A stretch of 61,378 bases of DNA from Gemmatimonadota bacterium (GCA_022822325.1 JAJEBW010000019.1:1-61378); one strand, 5' to 3'. Shown: positions 9,271 through 18,262, numbered from the stretch's first letter. The notes: generated from the letters alone by a model not told the origin. Translations and numbers: made by a program.

Positions 9271-9633
9271 GGGGACTTGTTCGCGATGGGGGGTGGGAAC
9301 GGCGCGTTCGCCGAGAAGCAGGGTACGCGACCCGAGGGGCGGGCGCCAGTGGACCGGAGGAATGGCAGGCAGTCGCGGGCGCCGGTTTAGCTTCATGAGG
9401 AAGGCGGGCGAAGGCGAGGATTCGCCGTGCGGTCAGGGGAAAGATCCGGCCCCGCCAGAGAGAAGGACGATCTCGTGAGACGCAAATTCAACGCCGTGGG
9501 GCCGGTTCGCGACGGGAAGGGCTATCTGATCCCCCCGTTGGAACGAGTGCGGCCGGTCGCGCGGGGGGTCCGGATTTGGCGATCGTGCGGCCGGACGGGA
9601 GCGGGTGTTTGGGGGGTGAGGGGCAAGGGCGAC
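9271..9633. other. Intergenic stretch with no recognisable gene
   Basis: This lies between the start of the purine permease and the 3' end of the next minus-strand gene. Open frames here are short and have no family-like features. I see no tRNA, terminator or riboswitch. Confidence 0.5.
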
Positions 9634-10029
9634 TTAACGATCCGGGTCGAATCCCCAGTGGATTTCAACCGGAGCCTCGCCTGCCGTATGTATTGGCGTC
9701 GCCGTCCCAGCGTAGCGAAACCCCTGGTCGGATTTGTTGCGCCAGAAGACATGAATCGTGCGGCTGGGTTCAAGGAGTCTCTTGACACTCGGCCAGCTTT
9801 GTCGGGACCGTTCCTGATGGTACCAGCGAAGACGACTGGGGGAGTCCCACCGATTCTTGTAGTCGTGTCCAGTCGTTCCCGGCACCCCGATATTTGCGAA
9901 GACGAAGTACGAGCCTTGGTGTTCCACGATGCCAGTGAACCATTTGCCCCCCATGACTGGACGCGATGGATCTACTACTTGCTGAACCTCTGCGCGGGAG
10001 TATCTCTTGCCGACTACGAAGTGTACCAT
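9634..10029 (-). CDS. SRA/DUF3427-like modified-DNA-sensing domain protein
   Basis: The product is 131 aa. It opens with VGKRYSRAEVQ, then carries KWFTGIVEHQGSYFVFANIG and TTGHDYKNRW, followed by WPSVKRLLEP and FRYAG. This succession (YSR start, glycine-rich strand, GHDY-N-W, FYRG/YAG-like end) resembles the small SRA-like or DUF3427-like domain that accompanies HNH or helicase domains in modification-dependent restriction proteins. Here it is a stand-alone ORF with no nuclease attached. The ATG at 10029 is preferred over a TTG at 10080 because a promoter-like sequence lies between them. It follows two other small minus-strand genes, one of them EcoRII-N-like. The function in sensing modified bases is inferred. 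Confidence 0.55.
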   Translation of the reverse strand: MVHFVVGKRYSRAEVQQVVDPSRPVMGGKWFTGIVEHQGSYFVFANIGVPGTTGHDYKNRWDSPSRLRWYHQERSRQSWPSVKRLLEPSRTIHVFWRNKSDQGFRYAGTATPIHTAGEAPVEIHWGFDPDR

Positions 10030-10043
10030 GGGATGCAGTCCGA

Positions 10044-10072
10044 AGCGTAAAGTGGAACGGTCGAAGTGACAA
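10044..10072 (-). promoter_or_regulatory. Candidate sigma70-type promoter for the SRA-like gene
   Basis: On the minus strand TTGTCA (10072-10067) is separated by 17 bases from TACGCT (10049-10044), and the ATG lies 15 bases further. The -35 matches five of six consensus bases and the -10 matches three. It supports the start at 10029. Confidence 0.35.
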
Positions 10073-10259
10073 CAAATCAATATATCATGTCGTCACGCAG
10101 GAGGCAACCGATCCCTTGGATGTGTGGGGTGGCCCTACTTCGTTGGACAGTTCGAGGGCAGAGCTGAGTTGGATTCCAACTGGACTTGAGAGCCCTCGGG
10201 AACCTTCGCTGTGTGAATCGAAGCCCTGGTCGCGGGAAGGGAACGGCATCGACCAATCG

Positions 10260-10727
10260 TCAGCTTCGCCGGGGCGGAAACATGCAAAGGAGACCGCGAG
10301 GCAGAAGCGGATTCCTCCAGTTCCAGTGTTTTGGGTCGTACTCAATCTCGAACTCGGGCCAATAGTGCTTCTCGTCGAGGATCAGCTTCTCGATTTCGAA
10401 GCGGGACGGTGCGCTCACCAAGTCGTTCCGGTGGTTCCACGAATATACGGAGAACTCGGGGTAGTCCTGCCCATCGAAGAACCGCACCGCCATACAGTCG
10501 TTCACGCGGGTCAGCACCTCGTTTCTCGTGATGGCGAGAGGAGGGACGCTCACGGGCTTCCGCTTGTAGTACGGGAGCCACTTCCCACACCGATTCGGTT
10601 GCCACTTCAACGAGTCGCCACAAGGCAGGCAGAGGTGGTCCCACGGGATTTTTCCAGTGGCAACCATCTGGATCTCTGAGCGCACATCCTCGTCACGCTC
10701 ACGGGCCTTGCAAAGAGGACATTTCAT
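10260..10727 (-). CDS. Hypothetical zinc-ribbon protein
   Basis: The product is 155 aa and no family is recognised. It begins MKCPLCKAR and has a second cysteine pair in HLCLPCGD about 30 residues later, giving CxxC-x(n)-CxxC, likely a zinc ribbon. The rest is rich in Trp, Tyr and charged residues (RFFDGQDYPEFSVYSWNH) and looks globular and cytoplasmic. The start is well supported: GGGAG lies 9 bases upstream of the ATG at 10727. It sits 45 bases downstream of the EcoRII-N-like gene on the same strand and so is likely co-transcribed with it, possibly as a component of a restriction-like module. Confidence 0.65.
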   Translation of the reverse strand: MKCPLCKARERDEDVRSEIQMVATGKIPWDHLCLPCGDSLKWQPNRCGKWLPYYKRKPVSVPPLAITRNEVLTRVNDCMAVRFFDGQDYPEFSVYSWNHRNDLVSAPSRFEIEKLILDEKHYWPEFEIEYDPKHWNWRNPLLPRGLLCMFPPRRS

Positions 10728-10772
10728 GCTTCATCTCCCTTCGGACCAAGGGGCCGATCACCCTCGCTCCAT

Positions 10773-11276
10773 TCATCGCGCGTGGCACAAAGCCCCGACC
10801 GAGCGGTCCGGATCCACTGGTCCCAGGCATCCCTCGACGGCGTCTTCTTCCCGCACGTTGCGGCAGACCCAGACACGGCACTCGGCGGGACGATTGTCGG
10901 GCAGTCGCCGAAATCCGAAGACGGCCAACGAGCCAATGTTCTCGTCGTCGAGCAAGGGAGAGGCATCGTCGAGGTCAACGATCTGCATCGTCCTGATTGC
11001 TCGACCAAGACTCGTCCTACGGACGCGCCAACAGGCCTCGACCCTGCTTGGGCCAACGCCGTGGGAATCAACCTTCAGGTCAATCACCGGTCGGAGAGGA
11101 CCGGACCGCGAGTTGCCGGAGGATAGAATCGCGCGTACCAACTCCCATGGGATGTGAGGGCCGGGTCCAGTGCGTCCGATCCGGGATGTCTCGTCTCCAG
11201 CAAGCCGCTTCGCATACCACACCCAGCCCTCGCACAGGAGCTTCTCCAGCCAGTCATCAAGTCTCGTCGTGTCCAT
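10773..11276 (-). CDS. Stand-alone EcoRII N-terminal (effector-binding) domain protein
   Basis: The product is 167 aa. The pattern follows the N-terminal DNA-binding effector domain of the type IIE restriction enzyme EcoRII along its whole length: DWLEKLLCEGWVWYAKRLAG at 8-27, then NSRSGPLRPVIDLKVDSH (55-72), SPLLDDENIGSLAVFGF (106-122) and CRVWVCRNVREEDAVEG (133-149). EcoRII itself is about 400 aa with a C-terminal catalytic domain. Here a TGA ends the frame just after the N-domain and no catalytic continuation is found in any frame. An out-of-frame ATG overlaps the stop. It may be a gene truncation or a naturally separate reader domain working with the two genes downstream. The ATG at 11276 has GGGGGAAG about 9 bases upstream. 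Confidence 0.65.
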   Translation of the reverse strand: MDTTRLDDWLEKLLCEGWVWYAKRLAGDETSRIGRTGPGPHIPWELVRAILSSGNSRSGPLRPVIDLKVDSHGVGPSRVEACWRVRRTSLGRAIRTMQIVDLDDASPLLDDENIGSLAVFGFRRLPDNRPAECRVWVCRNVREEDAVEGCLGPVDPDRSVGALCHAR

Positions 11277-11350
11277 CGGCACCGCTTCCCCCTGTCCCGT
11301 CGTCTTGCGATTCCACTCCGGCCAACCCATCCGCATCTCCCACCCCCCCC

Positions 11351-12602
11351 TCACCCCCCCAGCGCCCCCACCGGCACGATCCCCACCCCACCGGGCCGCA
11401 CATGACCATAGCCATTCGGCACGATCACCGCCAGTGCGGCCGGCTCCCCTCGTCCGCCCCGAATCATGCGGTCGGCAAGGCGGCGAAGGTTCTTGGTTCC
11501 GTCGTCGATCCAGCGCTCGCCGAGCTTGACCTCGAAGGCGGCCCAGCGCCCATCGTCGGTCTCGACCACCGCGTCCACGTCCAGGCCGGACTTTTCGCGG
11601 TAGTGATATACCTCGGCATCGGCCGCCTGTGCATAGACGCGCAGATCCCGGACGACCATGGCTTCGAACACGAAACCCAGATACTTGAGATCGTTCAGAA
11701 GACGCTCGGGGGCGATGCCCAGCGCGGCAGTCGCGAGTGACGGGTCGACGAAGTGCCGTACCGGTGTGCTCCGCAATCGTGTTCGTGATCGCAGGTGCGG
11801 TGCCCAGGCGGGCAGGTCCTCCACGATCATCAGGCGCTCGAGAGCTTCGAGGTACTCGGCGGCCGTATCCGGCTTCATTGTCGGACCGCCTCCGCGCACG
11901 GCCTTGACCAACGTGGTGAGGGAGGCGGGGGTCCCGACGTTCCTGGCCAGCGATCGCAGCAGACGTCCAACCTTGACGGGGTCTCGCCGCCTTCCGCTCA
12001 CCTGCGCGATGTCGACGCGGCGAATTTCATTGAGATATCCCCGGTTCATGCGCAGTGCCAGCGGCAGTGGATGGCGGATGTGGCCCGGCCAGCCCCCGCG
12101 GCAGATCAACTCCGCCAGCTCGGGGACCTTGAGAGTGGACGGTTCCGAATCCTGCACTTCTCCGTTCAACAATGCGCCGAGGGATATCTGGCCGGACGAA
12201 CGACCGGTTTCAAAGAGTGAGAAGGTGCGCATTCTGAGCCGTGTCAGACGGCCGGCGCCGGTGTGTCGGGTCACGTCGTCCGCGGGAACCGCCGAGCCGG
12301 TCAGGATGAACTGCCCGGGAGCGCCCCGGTCGTCCACGGCTCTCCGCACATGGTTCCAGATGTCCGGCTCGATCTGCCACTCGTCGATGAGGCGGGGTGT
12401 GTCGCCGCTCAGAACCGTGCCGGGAAAGACGCCGACCATGCGCCGAGCGTTCCGGTCGACGTCCAGCCGCATCTCGCTCGCAGCCAGATTCCTGGCGGTG
12501 GCGGTCTTTACCACAGGTCTTGGGGCCCTCGATCACTACGGCGCCCGTGGCCTCGAGCCGTTCCTCGAGTTCTTTGTCAACGATTCGGGGGAGGTAATCC
12601 AT
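11351..12602 (-). pseudogene. DUF4143/AAA ATPase with frameshift in Walker A
   Basis: On the minus strand the ATG at 12602, with GGGGGA upstream, opens LPRIVDKELEERLEATGAVV and IEGPKTCGK. The frame is then lost and continues in another as TATARNLAASE, then a typical AAA_14/DUF4143 protein: RLIDEWQ (Walker B-like), ILTGSAVPADDVTRHTGAGR, a winged-helix region, and the C-terminal nuclease-like DUF4143 domain ending in DVDAVVETDDGRWAAFEVKL (the D-x(n)-E-x-K signature). Removing one A of the AAA run at 12508-12510 would restore GPKTCGKTATA. Intact proteins of this family are about 410 aa. They are common, often mobile, and of poorly defined role, possibly in genome conflict. The break could be real decay or a sequencing error; the rest of the gene has no further damage. 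Confidence 0.8.
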
Positions 12603-12624
12603 GAGATCCCCCAAAAGAGATTTC

Positions 12625-12775
12625 CAACGGGTGATTCGGAAAATGCCAACGGGTGATTCGGAGAAAATCCAGCGGGTGATTCGGAAGATATTCAACGGGT
12701 GTTTCGGAAACAATCCAGCGGGTGATTTGGACATGAATGATAATGGGTGACTCGGATTATAACGGGTGACTCGGA
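12625..12775. repeat. Array of seven 16-bp direct repeats with about 22-bp period
   Basis: Seven copies of a CAACGGGTGATTCGGA-like unit start at 12625, 12647, 12670, 12693, 12716, 12741 and 12760. Successive starts are 22, 23, 23, 23, 25 and 19 bases apart, about two helical turns. The spacers are AT-rich and not conserved. The units drift from perfect at the left to more degenerate at the right (ACTCGGA). The array fills the 5' region of the DUF4143 ATPase gene, whose start is 23 bases from the first unit. It has the look of an iteron or cooperative operator. The repeats are too short and too closely spaced to be CRISPR. Confidence 0.85.
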
Positions 12776-12879
12776 GACCATTTTCTTCCGCCGCAAACCG
12801 TCCGCGAACGAGTGGACCGAGATCCGGGGGGCGTCCGAAGGATCGTGCCGAGCCGAAGGCCTTCGCCAACCTCTGGCTT

Positions 12880-13005
12880 GGGGAACGCGCCCGCCACCTC
12901 CAGGCGCTCTTCGACGACATCGCCCGGGGTCGCCCGCTGACCCTGCACACGATCAAGACTTGGCGCCAGCTACTCACCCGTCACCAAGAGATCGTGACCT
13001 TGACG
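12880..13005 (+). pseudogene. Possible Fic-family protein fragment
   Basis: One frame reads LQALFDDIARGRPLTLHTIK and then TWRQLLTRHQE. This resembles the segment of Fic-domain proteins just before the flap, where PLT-x(3)-IK-x-(W/L)H-x-L(L/M)-x-RHQ is typical. The frame ends at 13032, well before any HPFxxGNG motif, and that motif is not found in other frames. It therefore looks like a small leftover of a Fic (AMP-transferase) gene beside the repeat array. The match is short, so this is tentative. Confidence 0.4.
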
Positions 13006-13112
13006 TCCCATCCACAGATTTGCATCCTGTGAAAACGATTCTGCCCTGGTCGTTGCCATCAAAGACTTCCCGTGTCCCCGCCTTGTTCGACACCCTCCGA
13101 GGACGATCCGCC

Positions 13113-16100
13113 ATGTCCACACCGTTCGACCCGACCCCCCGCCTGCCCATCGCCGACCGGCCCCGCGCGCTTGAGGCCATCACGCGCCTCGCGCTCTTCG
13201 CGCTGGCCGCCATTCCCACCCCCGCCACCACCCAGCAACCCCCCGATCCGGCCACCTGGGCAGCCCTCGAGTGGCGCCACATCGGCCCGGAGGGGAACCG
13301 CTTCTCGGCGGCGGCGGGCATCGTCGGCGATCCGCACACCTACTACGTCGGCGCCGCGTCGGGCGGCATCTACAAGACCACCGACGGCGGCGTGCACTGG
13401 GACGCGATCTTCGACGGTCATCCCGTGCAGTCGATCGGGTCGCTGGGGGTCGCGGCGTCCGATCCGAACATTGTCTGGGCCGGGACCGGCGAAGGGAAGA
13501 TCCGCAGCCATGTCTCGATCGGGCAGGGCGTCTACAGATCCGCCGACGCCGGCGCCACATGGACGCTGATGGGGCTGGAGCGCACCGGGCGGATTCCGCG
13601 CCTCGCCATCCACCCCACGAACCCCGACCTCGTGTACATCTGCGCCCTGGGCCACGCCTACGGACCGCAACCCGAGCGCGGCGTCTTTCGCACCACCGAC
13701 GGCGGCGAGAGCTGGGAACGAATCCTCTTCATTGACGAAGACACCGGCTGTTCCGATATCGCCATGGACCCGACCAACCCGCGCGTGCTGTTCGCGGGCA
13801 CCTGGCAGCTCGAGATCCACACCTGGGGGCGGACCTCCGGCGGACCGGGCGGCGGCCTGCACGTCTCGCGCGACGGCGGGGACACCTGGACGAAGCTCAA
13901 CGGGCCGGACAACGGGATCGGTCTGCCCGAGAAGCCGGTGGGCAAGGTTGCGGTGGCGATCGCGCGCTCCAACCCGGACCGCGTCTACGCCATGCTGGAG
14001 ACGGGCGACGGGATCCCCTGGGAGGGACGCGAGACAGAGGACGGGCAGCTCTGGCGCTCGGAGGACGGCGGGCGCACCTGGTCGCTGATCACGCGCAACC
14101 GCAACGCGATGGGACGGCCGCACTACTATTCGCGCGTGGTGATTTCGCCCAACGACGAGGACGAAGCCTACTTCCTCACGGCGTCCTTCACGACCTCGAC
14201 CGATGGCGGACGCACCCTGGACGTGACCCCGCGGCCCCAGGCGCCCGGCGGCGACCACCACGACATGTGGATCGACCACACCAACCCCGACCGCATGATC
14301 GTCGCGCACGACCAGGGGCTCTCAATCTCGATCAACCGGGGGAAGACCTGGTTCCGCCAGCGACTCACGAATGCGCAGATGTACCATGTGACGGTGGACA
14401 ACGCCATTCCCTACAATGTGCTCGGCAACAAGCAGGACGAACCCACCTACCGCGGCCCCTCCAACAGCCGCATCATGGGGCAGCGGCGCATCACCGGAAT
14501 TCCGCGCGGCATGTGGCATCATGTGGGCGGCGGCGAGAGCGGCTGGGCCACTCCGGATCCGACCGATCCCAACATCGTCTGGTCGTCGGCTTCGGGATCC
14601 GGCATGGTGGGCGGCATCGTGGTGCGCTACGAGGAGGACCGGCGCCAGTTCCGCGCCGTCGAGGTGTGGCCGGAGCAGAGCCGGGGCGCGGCGTCGGGGG
14701 TGCGCTACCGCTTCATCTGGGACGCGCCGATCCACATCTCGCCGCACGACAACAACACCGTCTACGTGGGCAGCCAGCACGTCCACCGCACCCGCAACGG
14801 GGGCCAGAGCTGGGAGACGATCAGCCCGGATCTGACTCTGAACGACCGCAGCCGCATGGGGCTTTCCGGCGGACTCACCGGCGACAACATCGGGGTCGAG
14901 TATGCGGGCACGGTCTTCGGGATCGCCGAATCGCCGGTCGAGGAAGGGCTGATCTGGGCGGGGACCAACGACGGACTCCTCCAGCTCACCCGCGACGGCG
15001 GCGCCACCTGGACGAATGTGACCGCGAACATGCCGGGATTGCCGGAGTGGATGGCGGTGCGGTCGATCGCGGCCTCGCGCCACGACGCGGGCACGGCCTA
15101 TGTCGCCATCGACGGGCACCAGGTGAATGTGCGCGATCCGTACATCTACCGAACCCGCGACTACGGCCAGTCCTTCGAGAAGATCACCGACGGCATTCCG
15201 CCCAGCATGCTCAGCTATACGAAGGTGATCGTCGAGGACCCGAAGCGGCCCGGTCTCCTCTACGCCGGAACCGAGAACGCGATCTACGCCTCCTTCAACG
15301 CGGGCGACGACTGGCGGCCGCTCCAGAACAATCTGCCCGCCGCGCCGGTGTCGGGGATCGTCGTGCAGGAGCACTTCGGCGACCTGGTGGTGGGCACCTA
15401 CGGCCGCGGTTTCTGGATCCTGGACGACCTGACGCCGCTGCAGCAGCTGAGCCCCGAGGTCATGGCGTCATCCTCGCACCTCTTCGCGCCGCGCGACGCC
15501 TACCGCTTCCGTCCGATCACGCCGCCTTCGGTGCCCTACAGCGATCCCACCGAGGGGACCGACCCCGAATACGGCGCGTCGATCAACTACTGGCTGGCCG
15601 AACCGGCGACGGAGACCCCGGCCGTCGAGATCGTGGATGCGGCCGGCGAGGTCGTCCGCACCCTCGCGGGAACGAACCGCGCGGGCGTCAATCGCATTCA
15701 CTGGGATCTGCGCGACGAACCCAACGGTCCCATCCGGCTTTTGACAAGCCCCATCTACGCGGAGCACATCGCGGTCGGCGACGAGGGCCGTCCGGCTCCG
15801 GGAGCGCGCCAGATCTCGATCCTGCAACCTCCCGGGCGCTACACCGTCCGTCTCCACGCGGCCGGCGAGACCCACGAGCAGCCCCTCGCCGTCGTCAAGG
15901 ATCCCCACTCGGCGGGCACCGAGGCCGACATCGCCGCCCAGGTCGCCTTCCTGCGCGAACTCCGCGAGAATGTGGTCCGTGCGGGCGAAGCCGTGCACCG
16001 CGTCGAGGCGATCCGGGTCCAGCTTGCCACGATGGCGCGCTTTGCCGACGACGACGAGACGCTGGCCGAGGCGATCGGCGCGCTCCGCACCCAACTCGTC

Positions 16101-16379
16101 GATCTGCAGATGAAGATGGTCGATCTACGACTCACCGGCCAGGGACAGGATGGCGTCCGCTTCGAGGCCAGGCTGCTGCAGAAGCTGGGCTACCTGACCG
16201 GCGCAATCGCGGGCGCCGATTTCCCGCCCACCGACCAGGAGCTGGAGGTGAAGACGATTCTCCAAAGCCAACTGCGCGAACACCTGGAGGCGCTGGACGC
16301 GCTGGTCGCCGGCGAGGTGGCGGCTCTGAACGAGATGCTGCGGGCGCGCGGAATGCTGATCATCGCCGACGCGGGCTGA
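13113..16379 (+). CDS. Secreted sortilin/VPS10-type BNR-repeat protein
   Basis: The product is 1088 aa. It has an N-terminal signal (hydrophobic LFALAAIPTPAT, about residues 27-40). It then carries a 10-bladed-propeller type region with many BNR/Asp-box repeats: GIYKTTDGGVHW, VYRSADAGATW, VFRTTDGGESW, LHVSRDGGDTW, LWRSEDGGRTW, VHRTRNGGQSW and LLQLTRDGGATW. A C-terminal part follows from about residue 790, with a FlgD-like beta-sandwich (NRIHWDLRDE) and a helical tail. Related proteins are annotated as glycosyl hydrolases or exo-sialidase-like, but those labels come from the propeller fold; no catalytic set can be read here, and a binding or scaffold role is equally likely. The ATG at 13113 with GAGGA upstream is preferred over the open frame extending to 12747. 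Confidence 0.88.
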   Translation: MSTPFDPTPRLPIADRPRALEAITRLALFALAAIPTPATTQQPPDPATWAALEWRHIGPEGNRFSAAAGIVGDPHTYYVGAASGGIYKTTDGGVHWDAIFDGHPVQSIGSLGVAASDPNIVWAGTGEGKIRSHVSIGQGVYRSADAGATWTLMGLERTGRIPRLAIHPTNPDLVYICALGHAYGPQPERGVFRTTDGGESWERILFIDEDTGCSDIAMDPTNPRVLFAGTWQLEIHTWGRTSGGPGGGLHVSRDGGDTWTKLNGPDNGIGLPEKPVGKVAVAIARSNPDRVYAMLETGDGIPWEGRETEDGQLWRSEDGGRTWSLITRNRNAMGRPHYYSRVVISPNDEDEAYFLTASFTTSTDGGRTLDVTPRPQAPGGDHHDMWIDHTNPDRMIVAHDQGLSISINRGKTWFRQRLTNAQMYHVTVDNAIPYNVLGNKQDEPTYRGPSNSRIMGQRRITGIPRGMWHHVGGGESGWATPDPTDPNIVWSSASGSGMVGGIVVRYEEDRRQFRAVEVWPEQSRGAASGVRYRFIWDAPIHISPHDNNTVYVGSQHVHRTRNGGQSWETISPDLTLNDRSRMGLSGGLTGDNIGVEYAGTVFGIAESPVEEGLIWAGTNDGLLQLTRDGGATWTNVTANMPGLPEWMAVRSIAASRHDAGTAYVAIDGHQVNVRDPYIYRTRDYGQSFEKITDGIPPSMLSYTKVIVEDPKRPGLLYAGTENAIYASFNAGDDWRPLQNNLPAAPVSGIVVQEHFGDLVVGTYGRGFWILDDLTPLQQLSPEVMASSSHLFAPRDAYRFRPITPPSVPYSDPTEGTDPEYGASINYWLAEPATETPAVEIVDAAGEVVRTLAGTNRAGVNRIHWDLRDEPNGPIRLLTSPIYAEHIAVGDEGRPAPGARQISILQPPGRYTVRLHAAGETHEQPLAVVKDPHSAGTEADIAAQVAFLRELRENVVRAGEAVHRVEAIRVQLATMARFADDDETLAEAIGALRTQLVDLQMKMVDLRLTGQGQDGVRFEARLLQKLGYLTGAIAGADFPPTDQELEVKTILQSQLREHLEALDALVAGEVAALNEMLRARGMLIIADAG

Positions 16380-16380
16380 T

Positions 16381-16401
16381 GCGGGCGGGACAATCCCCCG
16401 C
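16381..16401. terminator. Candidate bidirectional terminator hairpin between convergent genes
   Basis: GCGGGCGGGACAATCCCCCG followed by C can fold as GCGGG/CCCGC plus GGA/TCC around a short loop. It lies between the stop of the BNR protein and the stop of the convergent methyltransferase gene. There is no T-tract, so efficiency is doubtful. Confidence 0.3.
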
Positions 16402-16404
16402 GAC

Positions 16405-17325
16405 CTACCCCTTCGCCAGCGCGCAGTACCGGTACAGCTCCAGCGTCTCCCGCCATTCCTCGGGGTAGCCGTCCACCACCGCGCCGAGCCCGAATTCGTG
16501 GCCGAGTTCGGCGAAGGAACCCGATTCGGCCACCGCGAAGGGCGCCTCCGTCTCGAAGACCGCAAGATCCGGGAATCCGGTCAGGAAGGTTGCGCGCATC
16601 GCCTTTTCGATCCCCTCGAGCCTCTGCACGTCGGCCGCCTCGAAATCCCTTTCCACCAGATCCACCGAAAAGTAGTCGAAGGCGATCCGGAAGGACGCGA
16701 TCCCCTCGGCCAGCCGATTCAGGAAGGGCATGATCGACTCGGGCGGAAGGTACATCGTGTTGCCCTCCCAGACGATCAGGGTCGGCGCACCCGGGTCGAG
16801 TCCCCGTTCAGCCAGCTCCGTCGCCAGGTCCACCTCCAGGTAGTTGGCGAGCAGCGAGGGCGGCTGTTCCAGTCCCCGGCTCTCGAGCAGCCCGCGCTTG
16901 AATTCGATCACCGCCTTCTGGTCCACCTCGAAGAAGGTCACCCGGTTTTCGGCGAAGAGGTCTTCGGCGTCGTCGGCGTTGGCGAGCCGGTGCGCCCGCA
17001 TGTCGAAACCGCCGCCGAGGAGCACCACCTGACGGGCTCCGGCCCGGACTCCGCGCTCGACGAAGCGGTCGAAGTAGCGGGTCCGGAAGCGAACCATGGT
17101 GGTCGAAGGGGGGAAGACGGCGTCGAGTCCCCGGGCTGCGGTGCGCGCCATGTCGTTGGAGAACCAGGCGGCGAAAGGGTCGTGGAAGAGCGGTTCGGGC
17201 TGTTCGGCCTCGGCTTCGCGGATTGCAGCGATGACAAAGGCGGTCGCCCCGATTTCGTTGATGGAGGCCATGGCGGAGTGCGGTTGCGTGGGAAGGTGCG
17301 TTTGAGCGGGAAGCGTTGCGGACAT
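16405..17325 (-). CDS. SAM-dependent methyltransferase, PPM/leucine-carboxymethyltransferase family
   Basis: The product is 306 aa. Family landmarks are clear: the N-terminal NEIGATAFVIAAIREAE and DPFAAWF, then RTRYFDRFVERGVRAGARQV, the SAM-binding loop VVLLGGGFDMRAHRL, an acidic strand end FFEVDQ, and LIVWEGNTMYLPPESI. This is the TIGR00027/LCM-like class I methyltransferase family, widespread in actinobacteria and other soil and marine bacteria. Substrates are mostly unknown; some act in polyketide or siderophore-type pathways. Alternative ATGs at 17325 and 17271 are both plausible; the shorter begins MASINEIG, closest to the family start. It converges on the BNR gene and is 55 bases downstream of the EamA transporter on the same strand. 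Confidence 0.88.
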   Translation of the reverse strand: MSATLPAQTHLPTQPHSAMASINEIGATAFVIAAIREAEAEQPEPLFHDPFAAWFSNDMARTAARGLDAVFPPSTTMVRFRTRYFDRFVERGVRAGARQVVLLGGGFDMRAHRLANADDAEDLFAENRVTFFEVDQKAVIEFKRGLLESRGLEQPPSLLANYLEVDLATELAERGLDPGAPTLIVWEGNTMYLPPESIMPFLNRLAEGIASFRIAFDYFSVDLVERDFEAADVQRLEGIEKAMRATFLTGFPDLAVFETEAPFAVAESGSFAELGHEFGLGAVVDGYPEEWRETLELYRYCALAKG

Positions 17326-17380
17326 GGCGACGCGCGACTGCGAGGGGCCCGGCCCGCGCCGCGCGGCGAAGGATGGGAAG

Positions 17381-18262
17381 CTACCGCGAATTTCGCGCCA
17401 CAACCACCCCCGCGAGGATGATTCCGGCCCCGGCGAGCTGCTGCGCGGTGGGAACCTCGGCCAGCCAGATCCAGGCGCTGAGGAGCGCGACCACCGGCAC
17501 CAGGTTCTGATAGACTCCGGTGCGATTCTGCCCGATCGTGCGAACCCCCTGGTACCAGAGCAGATAGGCGAATCCGATCGCGAATACCCCCGCATAGACG
17601 ACTCCGAGCCACGCGCCGATCGAGACCGTTCCCCAGTCGGTCCGCAGCAGATCCGGAACTCCCGCGCCCACAACGACGGGAAGCCCCGCCCAGAGCGTCC
17701 AGGCCGTCGTCTGCAGCGCGCCGCGACGGCGAACCATGCGGCGTCCGAAGACGGTGTAGGCGCCCCAGGCGATGGCCGCGCCGAGGACCAGGAGATCGCC
17801 GGGCCGCACCGTTCCCACCTCGTCGCCGCCCCCCGTGATGAGGACGACCATTCCCGCGACCGTCGTGAGTACGCCCGCGATGACCCGCGGATTGAAGCGT
17901 TCGCGCCCGATCGCAAAGGAGATGACGACGACCCAGACCGGACTCGTCGAGAGGAGGAGCGCGGCGTTGCCCGTCAGGGTCAGGTCGAGGCCGAAGATGA
18001 ACCCCATCTGGAAGCCGACATGGCCCACAAGTCCCAGAAGCAGCACCATCTTCCAGTCCCTGGCGCGAGGCCACAACTGGCGTCCGGTGCCGCGAATCAG
18101 CGTCCAGAGGGTGATGGCCGCGCAGGGGAAGCGCAACGCGTTGAATGCGAGCGGCTCGATCTCCTGGAGGGCCGCCTTGACGACGGTGAAGTTCAGTCCC
18201 CAGATCAGCGCCACGCCGACCAGTCCGAGATCGACGAGAAGGGTCGGGGGGCGACGGCGCAT
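17381..18262 (-). CDS. EamA/DMT-superfamily transporter
   Basis: The product is 293 aa with ten predicted transmembrane helices arranged as two EamA repeats. The first repeat begins GLVGVALIWGLNFTVVKAAL, the canonical WG-NF-VK start. The second begins LLVLGAAIAWGAYTVFGRRM. Each ends with a Gly-rich helix (GVLTTVAGMVVLITG and GAGIILAGVVVARN). Members export metabolites, amino acids or drugs, or take up small solutes; the substrate is not deducible. It lies between the PH-domain pair and the methyltransferase, all on the minus strand with gaps of 33 and 55 bases, so these may form one transcription unit. Confidence 0.92.
   Translation of the reverse strand: MRRRPPTLLVDLGLVGVALIWGLNFTVVKAALQEIEPLAFNALRFPCAAITLWTLIRGTGRQLWPRARDWKMVLLLGLVGHVGFQMGFIFGLDLTLTGNAALLLSTSPVWVVVISFAIGRERFNPRVIAGVLTTVAGMVVLITGGGDEVGTVRPGDLLVLGAAIAWGAYTVFGRRMVRRRGALQTTAWTLWAGLPVVVGAGVPDLLRTDWGTVSIGAWLGVVYAGVFAIGFAYLLWYQGVRTIGQNRTGVYQNLVPVVALLSAWIWLAEVPTAQQLAGAGIILAGVVVARNSR

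Noticed and set aside
5953..9390. Plus-strand open frame of 1145 codons opposite the S15 peptidase and permease
   Set aside because: Shadow of two well-supported minus-strand genes; no recognisable domain.
10085..10345. 86-codon minus-strand ORF between the zinc-ribbon and SRA-like genes
   Set aside because: Overlaps the zinc-ribbon gene in another frame, Ser/Pro-rich, no start signal.
12625..12775. CRISPR array
   Set aside because: Units are 16 bp with 3-9 base spacers and there are no cas genes; it does not have CRISPR geometry.
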